A stretch of 64,000 bases of DNA, from positions 54,544 to 118,543 of the forward strand of contig PKFB01000059.1 of the NCBI GenBank assembly GCA_002919305.1. Direction: 5' to 3'. A program made the position numbers and the translations under genes. This DNA is from Actinomycetales bacterium. GTDB lineage: Bacteria > Actinomycetota > Actinomycetes > Mycobacteriales > Micromonosporaceae. Under the pieces are notes generated by a model. That model searched no databases. It saw only the letters and a list, made by a program, of their open reading frames with translations, and was not told the DNA's origin. The stretch's first letter is position 1. The number at the start of each line of letters is the position of its first letter. Below, piece by piece: positions 32,941 to 42,057 of this stretch.

Positions 32941-35922
32941 TTACCGGCCTGCGCTGGTCAGCAGCAGGTCGGCGGCGGCGTGAGCGGTCGCCGGGTAGTC
33001 GGCCAGCAGGGCGCTCACCTCGGGTGAGATGAGGCTCTGGGGCCCAGCGGCGGCACTATCACCGGGGGAACGCCAGGTGCCTTCGCAGCCCAGCAGGTTC
33101 GCGACGGCGTCGACGCTTGCGGGGTACGCGATGAGCAGGTCGGTCACCGGTCCACCCGGCACTGGCGCATCCGCGGAGTCGGCCGCTGGAGCAGCCGTCC
33201 CTGACGCACGCCGCTCCCACGGCGGCACCCACGAGTCCACATCGGACAGACGCGCCGGGAAGGTGCGTCCCGCCTCGTCGATCAGGCGGGGCAGCATGGC
33301 GCCGCCTTGGTTCCGCAGGGTGATCAGCAGGGTAGGCAGCCACGGCAGAAGCACCGAGTCGGGCAGCCGGGCGAAGGCTTTGGAGATCAGCTCGACCACG
33401 AAGGGGGCCAGGGCCGGCGCCGGCTCCAGTGCCTGAACGAACCCGCTGAGGTACTGGGGGAACGAGGGCAGGACGAGCGGGTTGGCCAGCAGCTCGTCGC
33501 ACCGTTCCCGCAGTTCCGACAGGGACAGCCGACCCAACAGGTGCTGAGCGGCCCAGATCAGCGCCTGCTTGCCGGGAGTCTCGGGGTGAGACTGCAGGAC
33601 CGCGAGTTCCAGCTGCGTACGGTCGCACCCCAAGGACAGAGCGAGGTTCTCCATGCTGAACAGGAAGCCGAGCACGGCGGCCACGTGCTCGACGGTGGTC
33701 TGCTCGTCCAGGCAGACGGTCGGCAGCAGGGTGCAGTAGTGCGCGTACCCGGCGGTGACAAATTCCTGGAACCAGTCCGGCAGGCCTGGCTGGTTGGCAC
33801 GGTAGTAGGCCAGTAGCCGGCGGATCCGCCGCAGCACCTCGGGGGCGTCATCGACGGTACGCTCGGCCGCCAGCAACCGCACCGCCCGTGCCCCGAGGTT
33901 GTCGGTGAGGCGCGGGTTGTCCAGGTACAGCAGGGAGTCCTCGACGGCGGCGAGGGCGGTGGCGGCGGTGGCTTGACGGGCGTGGACCGCCTGACGTAGG
34001 CGCTTCTCGAGCACCTGCTCGACGGTCACCCCTTCGTATCCCAGCTCGATCAGCGCCCGCTGGTACTTGCCTAATCCCAGGTCCCAGCTTTCCTGGATGG
34101 AGCGTTTACCGAGGTGCCGTTCACCCATGATCGGGCGTACCACCTCGGGGGGCAGCAGGTACCGCAGCCGCCACAGCAGGTCGGAGCAGGGTTGCAACTC
34201 CGGCTTCGCCCGCAGGTCCAGCAGGGCCCGCTGCAGGGTGTGCTTCTCCAACGCCAGGCCCAGCGGCGCCAGCCGGTCGTAGACGTCACGGGCCAGAGGC
34301 GGCAACGAGTCGTACCCGACCCGGCCGACCCGGTCCCCGCCGAAGAGGATCTCGCACAGGCGGCGGACGTCGCGGCGCTTGGGCACACTGTCTTTCTCGA
34401 TGCAGGTAATCGCGGCGTCGGTGAAGTCGTACGGGGTGGGGCGGCGTCGGCCACGCATGTTGGCGAGCAGGATCGACGTCTCGAACACGGCGATGGCGTC
34501 GGCCGTGCTGGCCAGGTAGCCGTTATCGCGCGCCAACCGCACGATCTCCACACACCACCCGAGTAGCTCGGCCTCGTCGAAACTGTCCAACAGAGGCGGT
34601 GAGGCCAGGAAGGTGGACAGGCGGTCGGTGACCGGCTCCGTGGAGGCTGGGGCAGAAGTGGAGGACCGCTTGGCTTTCGTGGGTTTCTTCCCGCTTTGAG
34701 AACGCTGAAGCCGGAACGGAGTGATCCCGGTACGCTTCAGCGCCTTGTTCCAGGTCGCCGCGGCGATCGAGACCGTGCCGGGGGCGTGCCCGAACTGGGC
34801 TTCGATCGCCGAGTAGCTAGAAGGGATGACGCCGTACAGCCAGCGGGTCTTCGTTCGCGGACTGATCTGGTAGGTGTGGGCACCGTCGGAGCCGAATTCC
34901 GCCACCCGGCTGACCGCGTGGAAAGCACCACACACATATATGCAGTCGGAGCGGTCAACGCCCGAGGCCGCCAGGTGCTCCCGGATGCGGGTCCACATGT
35001 AGCGTTCCCGCTCCTCGTCGATGGCCAGACGGCGGTCATTGGCGGGGGTCAGGCGTCGGAACAGGCTCCCGATAAGTGCCATGACCTGCCGGTAGGTGTC
35101 GTAGTCGGCGTTGATCAGCGGCTGCTCGACGTACTGGTCCCACCATTCCGACCAATGCTGGACCTTGCCGTGGCGCAGTAGGTGTTCTTCAAGCTCCCCG
35201 AAGCGGGGCCGCAGATGACCGACCTGGATTCCGACGGCCTCACCGTGCAACGCCGCATTCTCAGCCTGCTCCTCGTCGGGCTGAGCGGAGCCGAGGGCTG
35301 AGGCCGGGCTTCCGGAAGCGGGGGAGGGGGAGGGCGCGGCGGTGCCGGCCGCGCCCGGGGTCTTCCCCGCGTGGGGTTGCGTGCCCGCCGCCTCGGGTGT
35401 GGTGTCCACGGCGGACTCGCCCTTTCCGGACCCGTGGGGGTCCCACTGGAAGACGTGGTCGGTGGAGCGGTCCACCAGCACGATCTCCACGTCCCGGGTG
35501 GTCAGGGCGTACGCGATGGCCTGGTACTCCGCCGACGCCTCGGTGATCGGGGCGACCACGCTCAACGGCCCCCAGGTGGACGGGAACCCGTCGAGCTCGG
35601 AGGCGAAGGCCTGTAGGGCCACCGGCAGGCGACAGTTCTGCAGCTCCTGCAGCAGGGGCTGCAGGTCCTCACACAGCTCGAGATAGATGACCTTGGGTTG
35701 TTTTTCCCGGAGTCGCCGCGCCATGGCCAGCGCTGAGGCGGGTGAGTGGTGACACACCGGGAAGATCTCGAGCGGTTCGCGCAGCGCGTGGTCGACATCG
35801 TCGACCATGCCCGTCAGGATGTCGGCCAGCGCATCCGGGCCGTCGGCGAAGGTCTTGGCCGCCTCCAGCAGCTGTTCGCGCAGGGCCCCGAACGGGCTCG
35901 AGGGTATGGGGAGGTCGCTCAT
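32941..35922 (-). CDS. DUF5682 family protein of a MoxR/VWA operon (YehM-like)
   Basis: A 993-residue cytoplasmic protein. The N-terminal part carries EIFPVCHHSPASALAMARR (about residues 53-71), then VIYLELCEDL and, after a disordered Ala/Pro/Gly-rich insert (about 200-240), DCIYVCGAFHAVSRV. The HHSP and GAFH motifs recall the GxxH signatures of the TraB/TIKI-like fold, but that is only a resemblance. The remaining 550 residues are helical with many Leu-rich pairs. I chose ATG 35922 for the ATGA overlap with the AAA+ gene. It is the last and largest gene of the five-gene operon, and the comparison to E. coli yehM rests on gene content. Confidence 0.75.
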   Translation of the reverse strand: MSDLPIPSSPFGALREQLLEAAKTFADGPDALADILTGMVDDVDHALREPLEIFPVCHHSPASALAMARRLREKQPKVIYLELCEDLQPLLQELQNCRLPVALQAFASELDGFPSTWGPLSVVAPITEASAEYQAIAYALTTRDVEIVLVDRSTDHVFQWDPHGSGKGESAVDTTPEAAGTQPHAGKTPGAAGTAAPSPSPASGSPASALGSAQPDEEQAENAALHGEAVGIQVGHLRPRFGELEEHLLRHGKVQHWSEWWDQYVEQPLINADYDTYRQVMALIGSLFRRLTPANDRRLAIDEERERYMWTRIREHLAASGVDRSDCIYVCGAFHAVSRVAEFGSDGAHTYQISPRTKTRWLYGVIPSSYSAIEAQFGHAPGTVSIAAATWNKALKRTGITPFRLQRSQSGKKPTKAKRSSTSAPASTEPVTDRLSTFLASPPLLDSFDEAELLGWCVEIVRLARDNGYLASTADAIAVFETSILLANMRGRRRPTPYDFTDAAITCIEKDSVPKRRDVRRLCEILFGGDRVGRVGYDSLPPLARDVYDRLAPLGLALEKHTLQRALLDLRAKPELQPCSDLLWRLRYLLPPEVVRPIMGERHLGKRSIQESWDLGLGKYQRALIELGYEGVTVEQVLEKRLRQAVHARQATAATALAAVEDSLLYLDNPRLTDNLGARAVRLLAAERTVDDAPEVLRRIRRLLAYYRANQPGLPDWFQEFVTAGYAHYCTLLPTVCLDEQTTVEHVAAVLGFLFSMENLALSLGCDRTQLELAVLQSHPETPGKQALIWAAQHLLGRLSLSELRERCDELLANPLVLPSFPQYLSGFVQALEPAPALAPFVVELISKAFARLPDSVLLPWLPTLLITLRNQGGAMLPRLIDEAGRTFPARLSDVDSWVPPWERRASGTAAPAADSADAPVPGGPVTDLLIAYPASVDAVANLLGCEGTWRSPGDSAAAGPQSLISPEVSALLADYPATAHAAADLLLTSAGR

Positions 35923-37034
35923 GACAGGGCGGCGATGGCCTGTCGACCGCCGTCCAGGAACGCCGGCCACAGCCCGCCTTCCTCCTTGCTGCGAGGTTCG
36001 ACGACGCCGTGCAGGTACTTGTTCAAGATGGCCAGGTCCTCCGGGCTGCGTCGGGCCAGGGCACCGACCAGGGAACCGGCCAGGATCTCGGGCGTGAGGG
36101 TACGCTCGCCGAAGAAGTTGCTGTGCAGGATGGCGTCCTCCAGGATCCCGATCTGCTCAGCCGTGGACAGCGACGACTCCAGCTTCTCGTCATCGCTGGT
36201 CGCTGACTCTGCCGCGGCCCGCAGGTCAGCGAAGCTACGCAGCAGGATGTCCAGTAGCGAGGGCGGCACCTCCAGGTCGATCTGGTGCCGGCGCAGCAGC
36301 TCGGCGGTGCGGAACCGGATGATCTCAGCCTCGCGGTTCTTGTTCGTCACCACCGGAATCCGGACGAAGTTGAACCGCCGCTTCAGGGCCGAGGACAGAT
36401 CGTTGACCCCGCGGTCCCGGCTGTTGGCGGTGGCGATGATGGAGAAACCGGGCCGGGCGAAGACGGTGTTGTCGTGCTCGAGCTCGGGGATCGAAATGTA
36501 TTTCTCGGACAGGATCGAGATCAGGGCGTCCTGCACGTCACTGGTCGCGCGGGTCAGCTCCTCGAAGCGACCGATCATCCCCTGCTCCATCGCGGTCATG
36601 ATGGGGGAGGGGATCAGCGATTCCCGCGACTGTCCTTTAGCGATCACCATCGAGACGTTCCACGAGTACTTGATGTGGTCCTCGGTGGTGCCGGCGGTGC
36701 CTTGAACAACGAGGGTGGAGTTGCGGCAGATCGCGGCCGCCAGCAGCTCGGCGAGCCAGCTCTTCCCGGTCCCGGGGTCCCCGATCAGCAGCAGTCCACG
36801 GTCGGAGGCGAGAGTGACGATGCTGCGCTCGACGAAGGTGCGGTCCCCGAACCACTTCTGTTCGATCTTCCGGTCCAGGCCGTCAGAGGGCTCCGAACCC
36901 AGGATGAACAGCCGCACCATGCGTGGGCTCAGCCGCCACGAGAACGGCTTGGGACCGTCGTCGATGGACTCCAGCCAGTCCAGCTCCTCGGCGTACTTGA
37001 TTTCGGCGGGGGGACGCAGGATCTGCTCAGTCAT
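35919..37034 (-). CDS. MoxR-family AAA+ ATPase (YehL-like)
   Basis: 371 residues. Walker A GDPGTGKS is at residues 85-92. The Walker B equivalent is MIGRFEELTRATSD, sensor 1 is FSIIATANSRDRG, and the arginine finger region is SSALKRRFNFVRIPV. The helical lid follows. MoxR ATPases remodel or activate partners, usually through a VWA-domain protein encoded next door, as here 12 bases upstream. All core motifs are intact. Along with the SWIM, VWA and DUF5682 genes it recreates the E. coli yehL-M-P-Q set. Confidence 0.9.
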   Translation of the reverse strand: MTEQILRPPAEIKYAEELDWLESIDDGPKPFSWRLSPRMVRLFILGSEPSDGLDRKIEQKWFGDRTFVERSIVTLASDRGLLLIGDPGTGKSWLAELLAAAICRNSTLVVQGTAGTTEDHIKYSWNVSMVIAKGQSRESLIPSPIMTAMEQGMIGRFEELTRATSDVQDALISILSEKYISIPELEHDNTVFARPGFSIIATANSRDRGVNDLSSALKRRFNFVRIPVVTNKNREAEIIRFRTAELLRRHQIDLEVPPSLLDILLRSFADLRAAAESATSDDEKLESSLSTAEQIGILEDAILHSNFFGERTLTPEILAGSLVGALARRSPEDLAILNKYLHGVVEPRSKEEGGLWPAFLDGGRQAIAALS

Positions 37035-37046
37035 GAATAAGGTCTC

Positions 37047-38447
37047 CTAGGCGAGGAATTGCTTCAGTTCGAACACGAGCTTGTCGATACGGCCGGAGAT
37101 CACCGGCGTACCGAGATCTTTGAAGCGCTGCCGGAACCAGGGGTTCACGCTCTGACTTCCGGAGCTGGTGACCGAACCGACGGGGATGATGCGGACGCCG
37201 GAGCGGCGCAGAGCCTGGAAGTGGTCGAACAAGGCCTGGTCGTTGAAGTCGTAGAAGTCAGAGATCCACACCACCACGGTGTTCTCAGGATCGGTGATCT
37301 TCGGACGGGCCATGATCATCGCGACCGAGCCGTCAGTGCCGCCTCCCAAGGTGGTGCGCAGCAGCACCTCGAACGGGTCGTGCACCCATGGGGTCAGGTC
37401 CAGCGCGCGGGTGTCGTAGGCGATCAGGTGAACATCCACCTTGGGGAGACCGGAGAAGATCGACGCGAGGATGGTGCAGTTGACCATCGAGTCGACCATC
37501 GATCCGGACTGGTCGACCGCCACGATCAGGCGGGCCGGGATGGTACGCCGCGCGGTGTGGCGGTAGTAGAGCCGGTCGACGTAGAGCCGCTGTTCCTCCG
37601 GGTTCCAGTTGACCAGGTTCTTCCAGATGGTTCGGTCCAGGTCCAGGTTGCGGAACACCCGTTTGGGCGGCACGGAGCGGTCAATGATGCCGACGCTGGT
37701 CTTCTCCACCTTGGTGCGGAGCACCTCGGCGACTTCATCGATGTAGCGGCGGATCAGCGCCTTGGCGTTGGCCAACGCCATACCCGACAGGTTCGCCTTA
37801 TCCCGCAGCAGCTGCTCGACTAGGGACAGGGTCGGGGTCAGTTGGCGACCCAGCACCGGGTCGGCCAGCACCTCACGCAGCCGCAGCCGTTTGATCAGGT
37901 CCCCTTCCAGGCCGTTCAGCACCTGGGCCAACCCACTGTGTTCCGGGCGCGACCGGAGTGAGCCAGGCTCGCATCCCAGTGCCCGCTCAATCCAGCGGAC
38001 GTCGGATTGCCACTGGGACAGCTGGGTGGCGGTGACCTCACCGGTTCCGGTCGAGAAGATGTTGAGCAGGAGTTTGGACACCAGCGCGGCCCGGCGTACC
38101 TCGGCCTGATCGACAGGTGCCGCCGCAGCGGAGGCGGGGTCGGCCGGCTGGTCACTGGTCGACTGATCACCGGTTGATTGATCACCGGTTGATTGATCAC
38201 CGGTCACCGCGGGAGTGGTCGAGGCCATCACGCCGGTGAACTCCTCGGCCAGCTCCGGGAAGCGCTGGATGAGGGTGTCCACCGACACCATCGGATTCAG
38301 CAGCTCCGCCGGCAGTCCCAGGTCTTCGACGATGGCGACGCTGGCCTCCTCGAGGGAACGCTGCTCTTCGGGGCTAAATAGCCGTGCCAGCAGCCGCCAG
38401 TAGATCACCTGCCGTCGATTGACGGCGTTGATTTGGGAGTCGTTCAT
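37047..38447 (-). CDS. VWA-domain protein partner of MoxR ATPase (YehP-like)
   Basis: 466 residues. An N-terminal helical region is followed by a low-complexity linker of repeated STGDQ units (about 78-98), a middle helical domain and a C-terminal von Willebrand factor A domain. Its metal site is LIVAVDQSGSMVDSM (DxSxS near residue 310), and GGGTDGSVAMIMA supplies the conserved Thr. VVWISDFYDF is the last MIDAS segment. There is no signal peptide or membrane anchor, so it acts inside the cell. I chose ATG 38447 because it overlaps the stop of the upstream gene as ATGA. It likely delivers substrate to the MoxR ATPase. Confidence 0.88.
   Translation of the reverse strand: MNDSQINAVNRRQVIYWRLLARLFSPEEQRSLEEASVAIVEDLGLPAELLNPMVSVDTLIQRFPELAEEFTGVMASTTPAVTGDQSTGDQSTGDQSTSDQPADPASAAAAPVDQAEVRRAALVSKLLLNIFSTGTGEVTATQLSQWQSDVRWIERALGCEPGSLRSRPEHSGLAQVLNGLEGDLIKRLRLREVLADPVLGRQLTPTLSLVEQLLRDKANLSGMALANAKALIRRYIDEVAEVLRTKVEKTSVGIIDRSVPPKRVFRNLDLDRTIWKNLVNWNPEEQRLYVDRLYYRHTARRTIPARLIVAVDQSGSMVDSMVNCTILASIFSGLPKVDVHLIAYDTRALDLTPWVHDPFEVLLRTTLGGGTDGSVAMIMARPKITDPENTVVVWISDFYDFNDQALFDHFQALRRSGVRIIPVGSVTSSGSQSVNPWFRQRFKDLGTPVISGRIDKLVFELKQFLA
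38164..38204. repeat. 15-bp tandem repeat in the VWA gene linker
   Basis: TGATCACCGGTTGAT is repeated 2.7 times without change. It encodes STGDQ units in the VWA protein linker. Such in-frame repeats can vary in number between strains. Confidence 0.85.
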
Positions 38448-39862
38448 CGTCTCAGCAACCGTCCTGCCCGTTCCCGAAGCACAGCGATCGCATCGCCATT
38501 TCTGGTCTGGGCCTTGGCGACCTTGGGGTCGGTGGGGCCTTTCGCCCAGTCGCCGTTGTGTACCGCGACCTGTGTTTTCTTGGATTTGTTGCTTTGCACC
38601 GCGAGCGGCTGCAGCGCCCACTGGCCGCTGTCCCAACGCAGGAGGCCGATGCACGCGGACGAGGCATCCACCAGCTGCGGGGTGAGCGGGCCGCAGGACG
38701 GGAGACGGTCAACGGCGATGGGGAGTGAGACGCCGTCCACGATGACGCTGAGGTCCTCACCCCGCTTGACCTTGTAGCCCTCCATCAAGACCGGTTCGGC
38801 GATCTGGACCGGGTGCCGGTCTAGGGCGGGGACCGCCGGGGCGAGCGCGGAGGCGAGCTGGATCCGGGCGGTGGTGAACGGATCGGCGGGGTCGCCCACT
38901 TTGGCGCGTTCTTCGTTCCACACCAGATCCCCGGAGGGCAGCGCCGGCAGGTCGGTGATGTGGATGCTGCGGCGCTCGGCCAACGCGGTCATCAGCACCG
39001 GGTACGCCTGGAGCAAGTCCCACATCGCCGGGCCGATGATGGTGTCCACCTTCGCGACGGCGACGCTGGTACGCACCAGGCGAGGGGTGGAGTCGTCGGT
39101 GGGCTCCAGGACACCGTGGACCTGGACCTGCATGGCGGTGCCGTGTTCGTGCACGTCCGCTCCGAGAATCAGCAGGCGCCCTGACACCGTGTCGAGGCCG
39201 GCGGAGTCATCGGCGGACCAGCCGCCGGTGTAGGACAGCAGCATGGCGCGGGTCCACAGGTCGGCCCAGCGTCGCACGGGGATGTGGTCGGCGGTGCGGA
39301 TTGGACAGCAGGCGCTCAATTCCGCGGCGAAACCGTCGATCAGGACCGCCATCCGGCGCAGCTTGGGGTTGGCCAACAGCGGCCCGATCAGCTGCGACGC
39401 GGAGGCGACAAGTTCATGGTCGACGCCGCGCCAACCGGTGATGGCGAGTTCGTGAAGCCAGGAACGGCACCCTGTCAGCAGGTTCTCCGCCTCCGGATCG
39501 GGAGAGGGAGACGCCGCGGACTCGTCATGAGCGGCCCGGGAACGGTTGAGGATGGTGTCCAGGTGGCTCAGGAGGGCGTCATGGACGGCGCCGAGCAGGG
39601 CGGCGCGCGTACCGGCCAGGAGCGCCAGCTGTTCGGAATCGGGTGAGCCGGTGGAGAGTTTCGCGACCACCTCGCCTACCCGCTCACCCAGGGGAGTGGC
39701 CGCCACGGCTGCGGCCAGCGCGTTCAACGTGGCGGTGTGCTCCTCGGTGAGGCGGGCAAAGCCGTGAATCAGGATGTCATCGAAGTCGGTGACCAGGGCC
39801 AGGGTCTGCTCGATCCCTGGTGGGGTGTCTTGCAGCAGCTTAGTGAGTTGATTTCCCAGCAT
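38444..39862 (-). CDS. Unrecognised 472-residue protein of the MoxR/VWA operon
   Basis: A soluble protein with no signal peptide. The N-terminal half is helical (MLGNQLTKLLQDTPPGIEQT, then many Ala/Leu-rich stretches). The C-terminal half looks beta-rich, with QVQVHGVLEPTDD, RSIHITDLPALPSGD and a basic tail. I do not recognise any domain. It overlaps the SWIM gene upstream by one base (TGATG) and the VWA gene downstream by four (ATGA), so it is an obligate part of the operon. It may act as adaptor or regulator between the SWIM and VWA proteins. Confidence 0.7.
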   Translation of the reverse strand: MLGNQLTKLLQDTPPGIEQTLALVTDFDDILIHGFARLTEEHTATLNALAAAVAATPLGERVGEVVAKLSTGSPDSEQLALLAGTRAALLGAVHDALLSHLDTILNRSRAAHDESAASPSPDPEAENLLTGCRSWLHELAITGWRGVDHELVASASQLIGPLLANPKLRRMAVLIDGFAAELSACCPIRTADHIPVRRWADLWTRAMLLSYTGGWSADDSAGLDTVSGRLLILGADVHEHGTAMQVQVHGVLEPTDDSTPRLVRTSVAVAKVDTIIGPAMWDLLQAYPVLMTALAERRSIHITDLPALPSGDLVWNEERAKVGDPADPFTTARIQLASALAPAVPALDRHPVQIAEPVLMEGYKVKRGEDLSVIVDGVSLPIAVDRLPSCGPLTPQLVDASSACIGLLRWDSGQWALQPLAVQSNKSKKTQVAVHNGDWAKGPTDPKVAKAQTRNGDAIAVLRERAGRLLRR

Positions 39863-40371
39863 CAGCGGACCGCCAGGGTGGAGGGGAACCAGTGCATTTC
39901 CGGTAGGGGCGTGGTGGTAGCGGGGACCTCCAGGTAGGACAGGTGATGCAGGAAACGACTGAACACCGTGGAGGACGGAAGGGACTGGTGTTGGGCGTTG
40001 AGCCGCCGTATCAGCTCGGGGACGGATAAGCCTTCAACGTCGCCCTCGATGCGCAGGTAGCGGGCTACGCGTTCCGTGCCGTACTGCACCACGGCTTCGG
40101 ACATGAGCGCTTGGATGTGTTTACACAGCCCCCATGACAGCGCCCCGCAGGGACGGTTGTTATTGGTGCTGCAGCTGTAGGTGTGATCACCAGCGGTGAT
40201 CGAGGAGACGTACACCCGACTGATGTCTGACCCACTCGACACCACACCCTGCAGCCGGCCGTCTGCCAGTTCGACGAAGGGAACCTTCGCGAGTTTGCGA
40301 GGTCGAATGGGTTTTATGACCTGTATTGTGCTGCTTTGCAGCCACGCGGTGTCCTCCGCGTTCACAATCAT
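39862..40371 (-). CDS. SWIM zinc-finger protein (YehQ-like)
   Basis: 169 residues, much shorter than E. coli YehQ. The zinc finger is YSCSTNNNRPCGALSWGLCKHIQAL, with Cys67, Cys75, Cys83 and His85. The final CxH is canonical, but the first pair is Cys-x7-Cys where SWIM normally has CxC. SWIM domains bind DNA or proteins. It is the first gene of the operon, with GGAGG four bases before the ATG, and could carry specificity or regulation for the MoxR/VWA machine. Confidence 0.78.
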   Translation of the reverse strand: MIVNAEDTAWLQSSTIQVIKPIRPRKLAKVPFVELADGRLQGVVSSGSDISRVYVSSITAGDHTYSCSTNNNRPCGALSWGLCKHIQALMSEAVVQYGTERVARYLRIEGDVEGLSVPELIRRLNAQHQSLPSSTVFSRFLHHLSYLEVPATTTPLPEMHWFPSTLAVR

Positions 40372-40681
40372 TAACCTCCAGACCGCACAGCGGTAGGCAC
40401 CCGTCGGCGTACCGGCGCCGGACGGGTGATCCGGTGACGGCCTAGTTGTACTTCATGGGTGCGACATCTCCGGTCCTCGTGACAGGCCACTGTGAACAGT
40501 GCTCGTCTGTCCGATATAGACAGTTGTGTGGTTATTGGAAGTGGCGGTCAGAGGGCACGTGGGCGTGGTGAGAGCAGCCAGGTACCTCACCTAAGGTTGT
40601 CTGTCCACAGTGACGCCACGGTACGCGTCGGCGCCCCAGAGAAAGCATCGAGGCGCCGACACGGGATGCCCGATGAAGGTG
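40372..40681. other. Promoter region of the SWIM/VWA/MoxR operon
   Basis: 310 bases between the operon start and the stop of the RibD-like gene. It must contain the operon promoter on the minus strand, but I cannot point to clear -35/-10 boxes, and I see no gene. Confidence 0.45.
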
Positions 40682-41254
40682 TTACTGAGCGCGCTGTGCG
40701 GGTCGGTACCGCAGAAGCACACTCTGGGAATCGAAGGTTCGCGATTCGATCAGCTGGAGATTGATCCGGTTCTCAGGCTCGAGGAACAGCGGCGTGCCGC
40801 CGCCGAGGACGACCGGGTGAACGACGATGTGATATTCGTCGATCAGCCCGAGCCGGGTCAGGGCGGCCGCGAGGCGAGCGCCACCGAACAGCACCATGTC
40901 CCCTCCCGGCTGCTGCTTGAGGGCGGTGACCTCACCGGCGAGATCACCGTTGATCACCCGGGTGTTCCAATCTGCGTTTCGTAGGGTGGTGGAGAAGACG
41001 ATCTTCGAGGTCTTCCGCCAGATCGGAGCGAAGGCCAGATCGTGGGGATCGGTGGAGAGCGACTCCGCCCGGGGCCAGAAACCCGCCATCATCTCCCAGA
41101 CCACTCGTCCGTACAGGAAGGTGTCGGCTCGACTGGTCAACTCCAGGGAGTACGCGGACAGCTGCGGCCCGAGGACCGGCCAGTCGAACTGGCCATTGGG
41201 GCCTTCAATGAAACCGTCGACCGAGACATGGACGAAGTGGATGAGCTTACGCAT
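40682..41254 (-). CDS. Dihydrofolate reductase-fold protein (RibD C-terminal family)
   Basis: 190 residues beginning MRKLIHFVHVSVDGFIEGP. It then has ADTFLYGRVVWEMMAGFW, IVFSTTL, LKQQPGGDMVLFGGARLAAAL and a terminal IDEYHIVVHPVVLGGGTPLF. This is the stand-alone RibD_C (YwjB/YyaP-like) type common in actinobacteria, which probably binds NADPH. The true substrate is unknown, and it is not a folate-pathway DHFR by motif. AAGGAGCCGCG precedes the ATG. Single-gene unit. Confidence 0.88.
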   Translation of the reverse strand: MRKLIHFVHVSVDGFIEGPNGQFDWPVLGPQLSAYSLELTSRADTFLYGRVVWEMMAGFWPRAESLSTDPHDLAFAPIWRKTSKIVFSTTLRNADWNTRVINGDLAGEVTALKQQPGGDMVLFGGARLAAALTRLGLIDEYHIVVHPVVLGGGTPLFLEPENRINLQLIESRTFDSQSVLLRYRPAQRAQ

Positions 41255-41474
41255 CGCGGCTCCTTCGGGTACGACCTGCCGCCCTTGGCAGGCGCTTTCG
41301 CAGACCTTCGTAGAAAGGTCGAAGTAGCCTGCGCGGTTTTCGACATCAGCGGGGAAACAGGCGCGCCCTCAGGATTCCCTACCCAACGGTCTGATCCTTG
41401 ACACAGCGTTACCCAGTGGCCGGGAAATGGCCGTGACCACGCGTGCGCGACACGGATCCGGGTAGAGCGTCGCC

Positions 41475-42032
41475 ATGATGCGAAGCGCGGTGTGGCAGGG
41501 CCTGGTGGCAGGGCTCGCCGGAACAATGATCATGACAGTCGGGGAGAAGCTTGAGCAGCGGTTGTCCGGCCGGCCGGACTCGTACGTTCCGGCACAGGTG
41601 TTGGCACGGCTTGCAGGGTTGCCAGAGCAGCCGCGGCGGTCTCGCGTCCGGAACCTGGTCATGCACTACGGCCAGGGAGCCGTCGTCGGTGTGCTGCGGG
41701 CTGTCATGGCGAACGCCGGCCTGCGAGGACCATGGGCGTCGACCATGTTCACCGTGGTCCGGCTGACCAGCGATCAGATCTTGGAGAACGCCACCGGTGT
41801 GGGGGCACCTCCCCAGACCTGGCCGCGCCGTGAACTCGTGGTGGACCTCATCCACAAAACGGTCTACGGCTTCACGACCGGCGCGGTCGCCGACGCGTTG
41901 GCCGCGCGTACCGGGCCTGGACCAGGGCAGCTTCACGCCGCGAAACGAAGCGGTCGGCACAGCGACGCCGAGCCGCTGCCGCGGCGAGACGTCCCCAGGG
42001 GCCGGGGCCTCATCTCATCACGGCCCCGGTGA
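41475..42032 (+). CDS. Membrane-associated protein of unknown function
   Basis: 185 residues. The N-terminal segment GLVAGLAGTMIMTVGEKLEQ with a conserved-looking MTVGEKLE, a middle HYGQGAVVGVLRAVMANAGLRG and VDLIHKTVYGFTTGAVADAL are alternating small-residue helices, as in YagU/DUF1440-like membrane proteins. I cannot make the family assignment firm. The last 35 residues are basic and polar. It is divergent from the RibD-like gene. Confidence 0.6.
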   Translation: MMRSAVWQGLVAGLAGTMIMTVGEKLEQRLSGRPDSYVPAQVLARLAGLPEQPRRSRVRNLVMHYGQGAVVGVLRAVMANAGLRGPWASTMFTVVRLTSDQILENATGVGAPPQTWPRRELVVDLIHKTVYGFTTGAVADALAARTGPGPGQLHAAKRSGRHSDAEPLPRRDVPRGRGLISSRPR

Positions 42033-42057
42033 GCAGACTGCGGTGCTTTGAGCCGGA

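Noticed and set aside
38164..38204. Short direct repeats considered as a CRISPR-like or regulatory array
   Set aside because: The 15-bp units are adjacent, without spacers, and keep the reading frame of the VWA protein linker.
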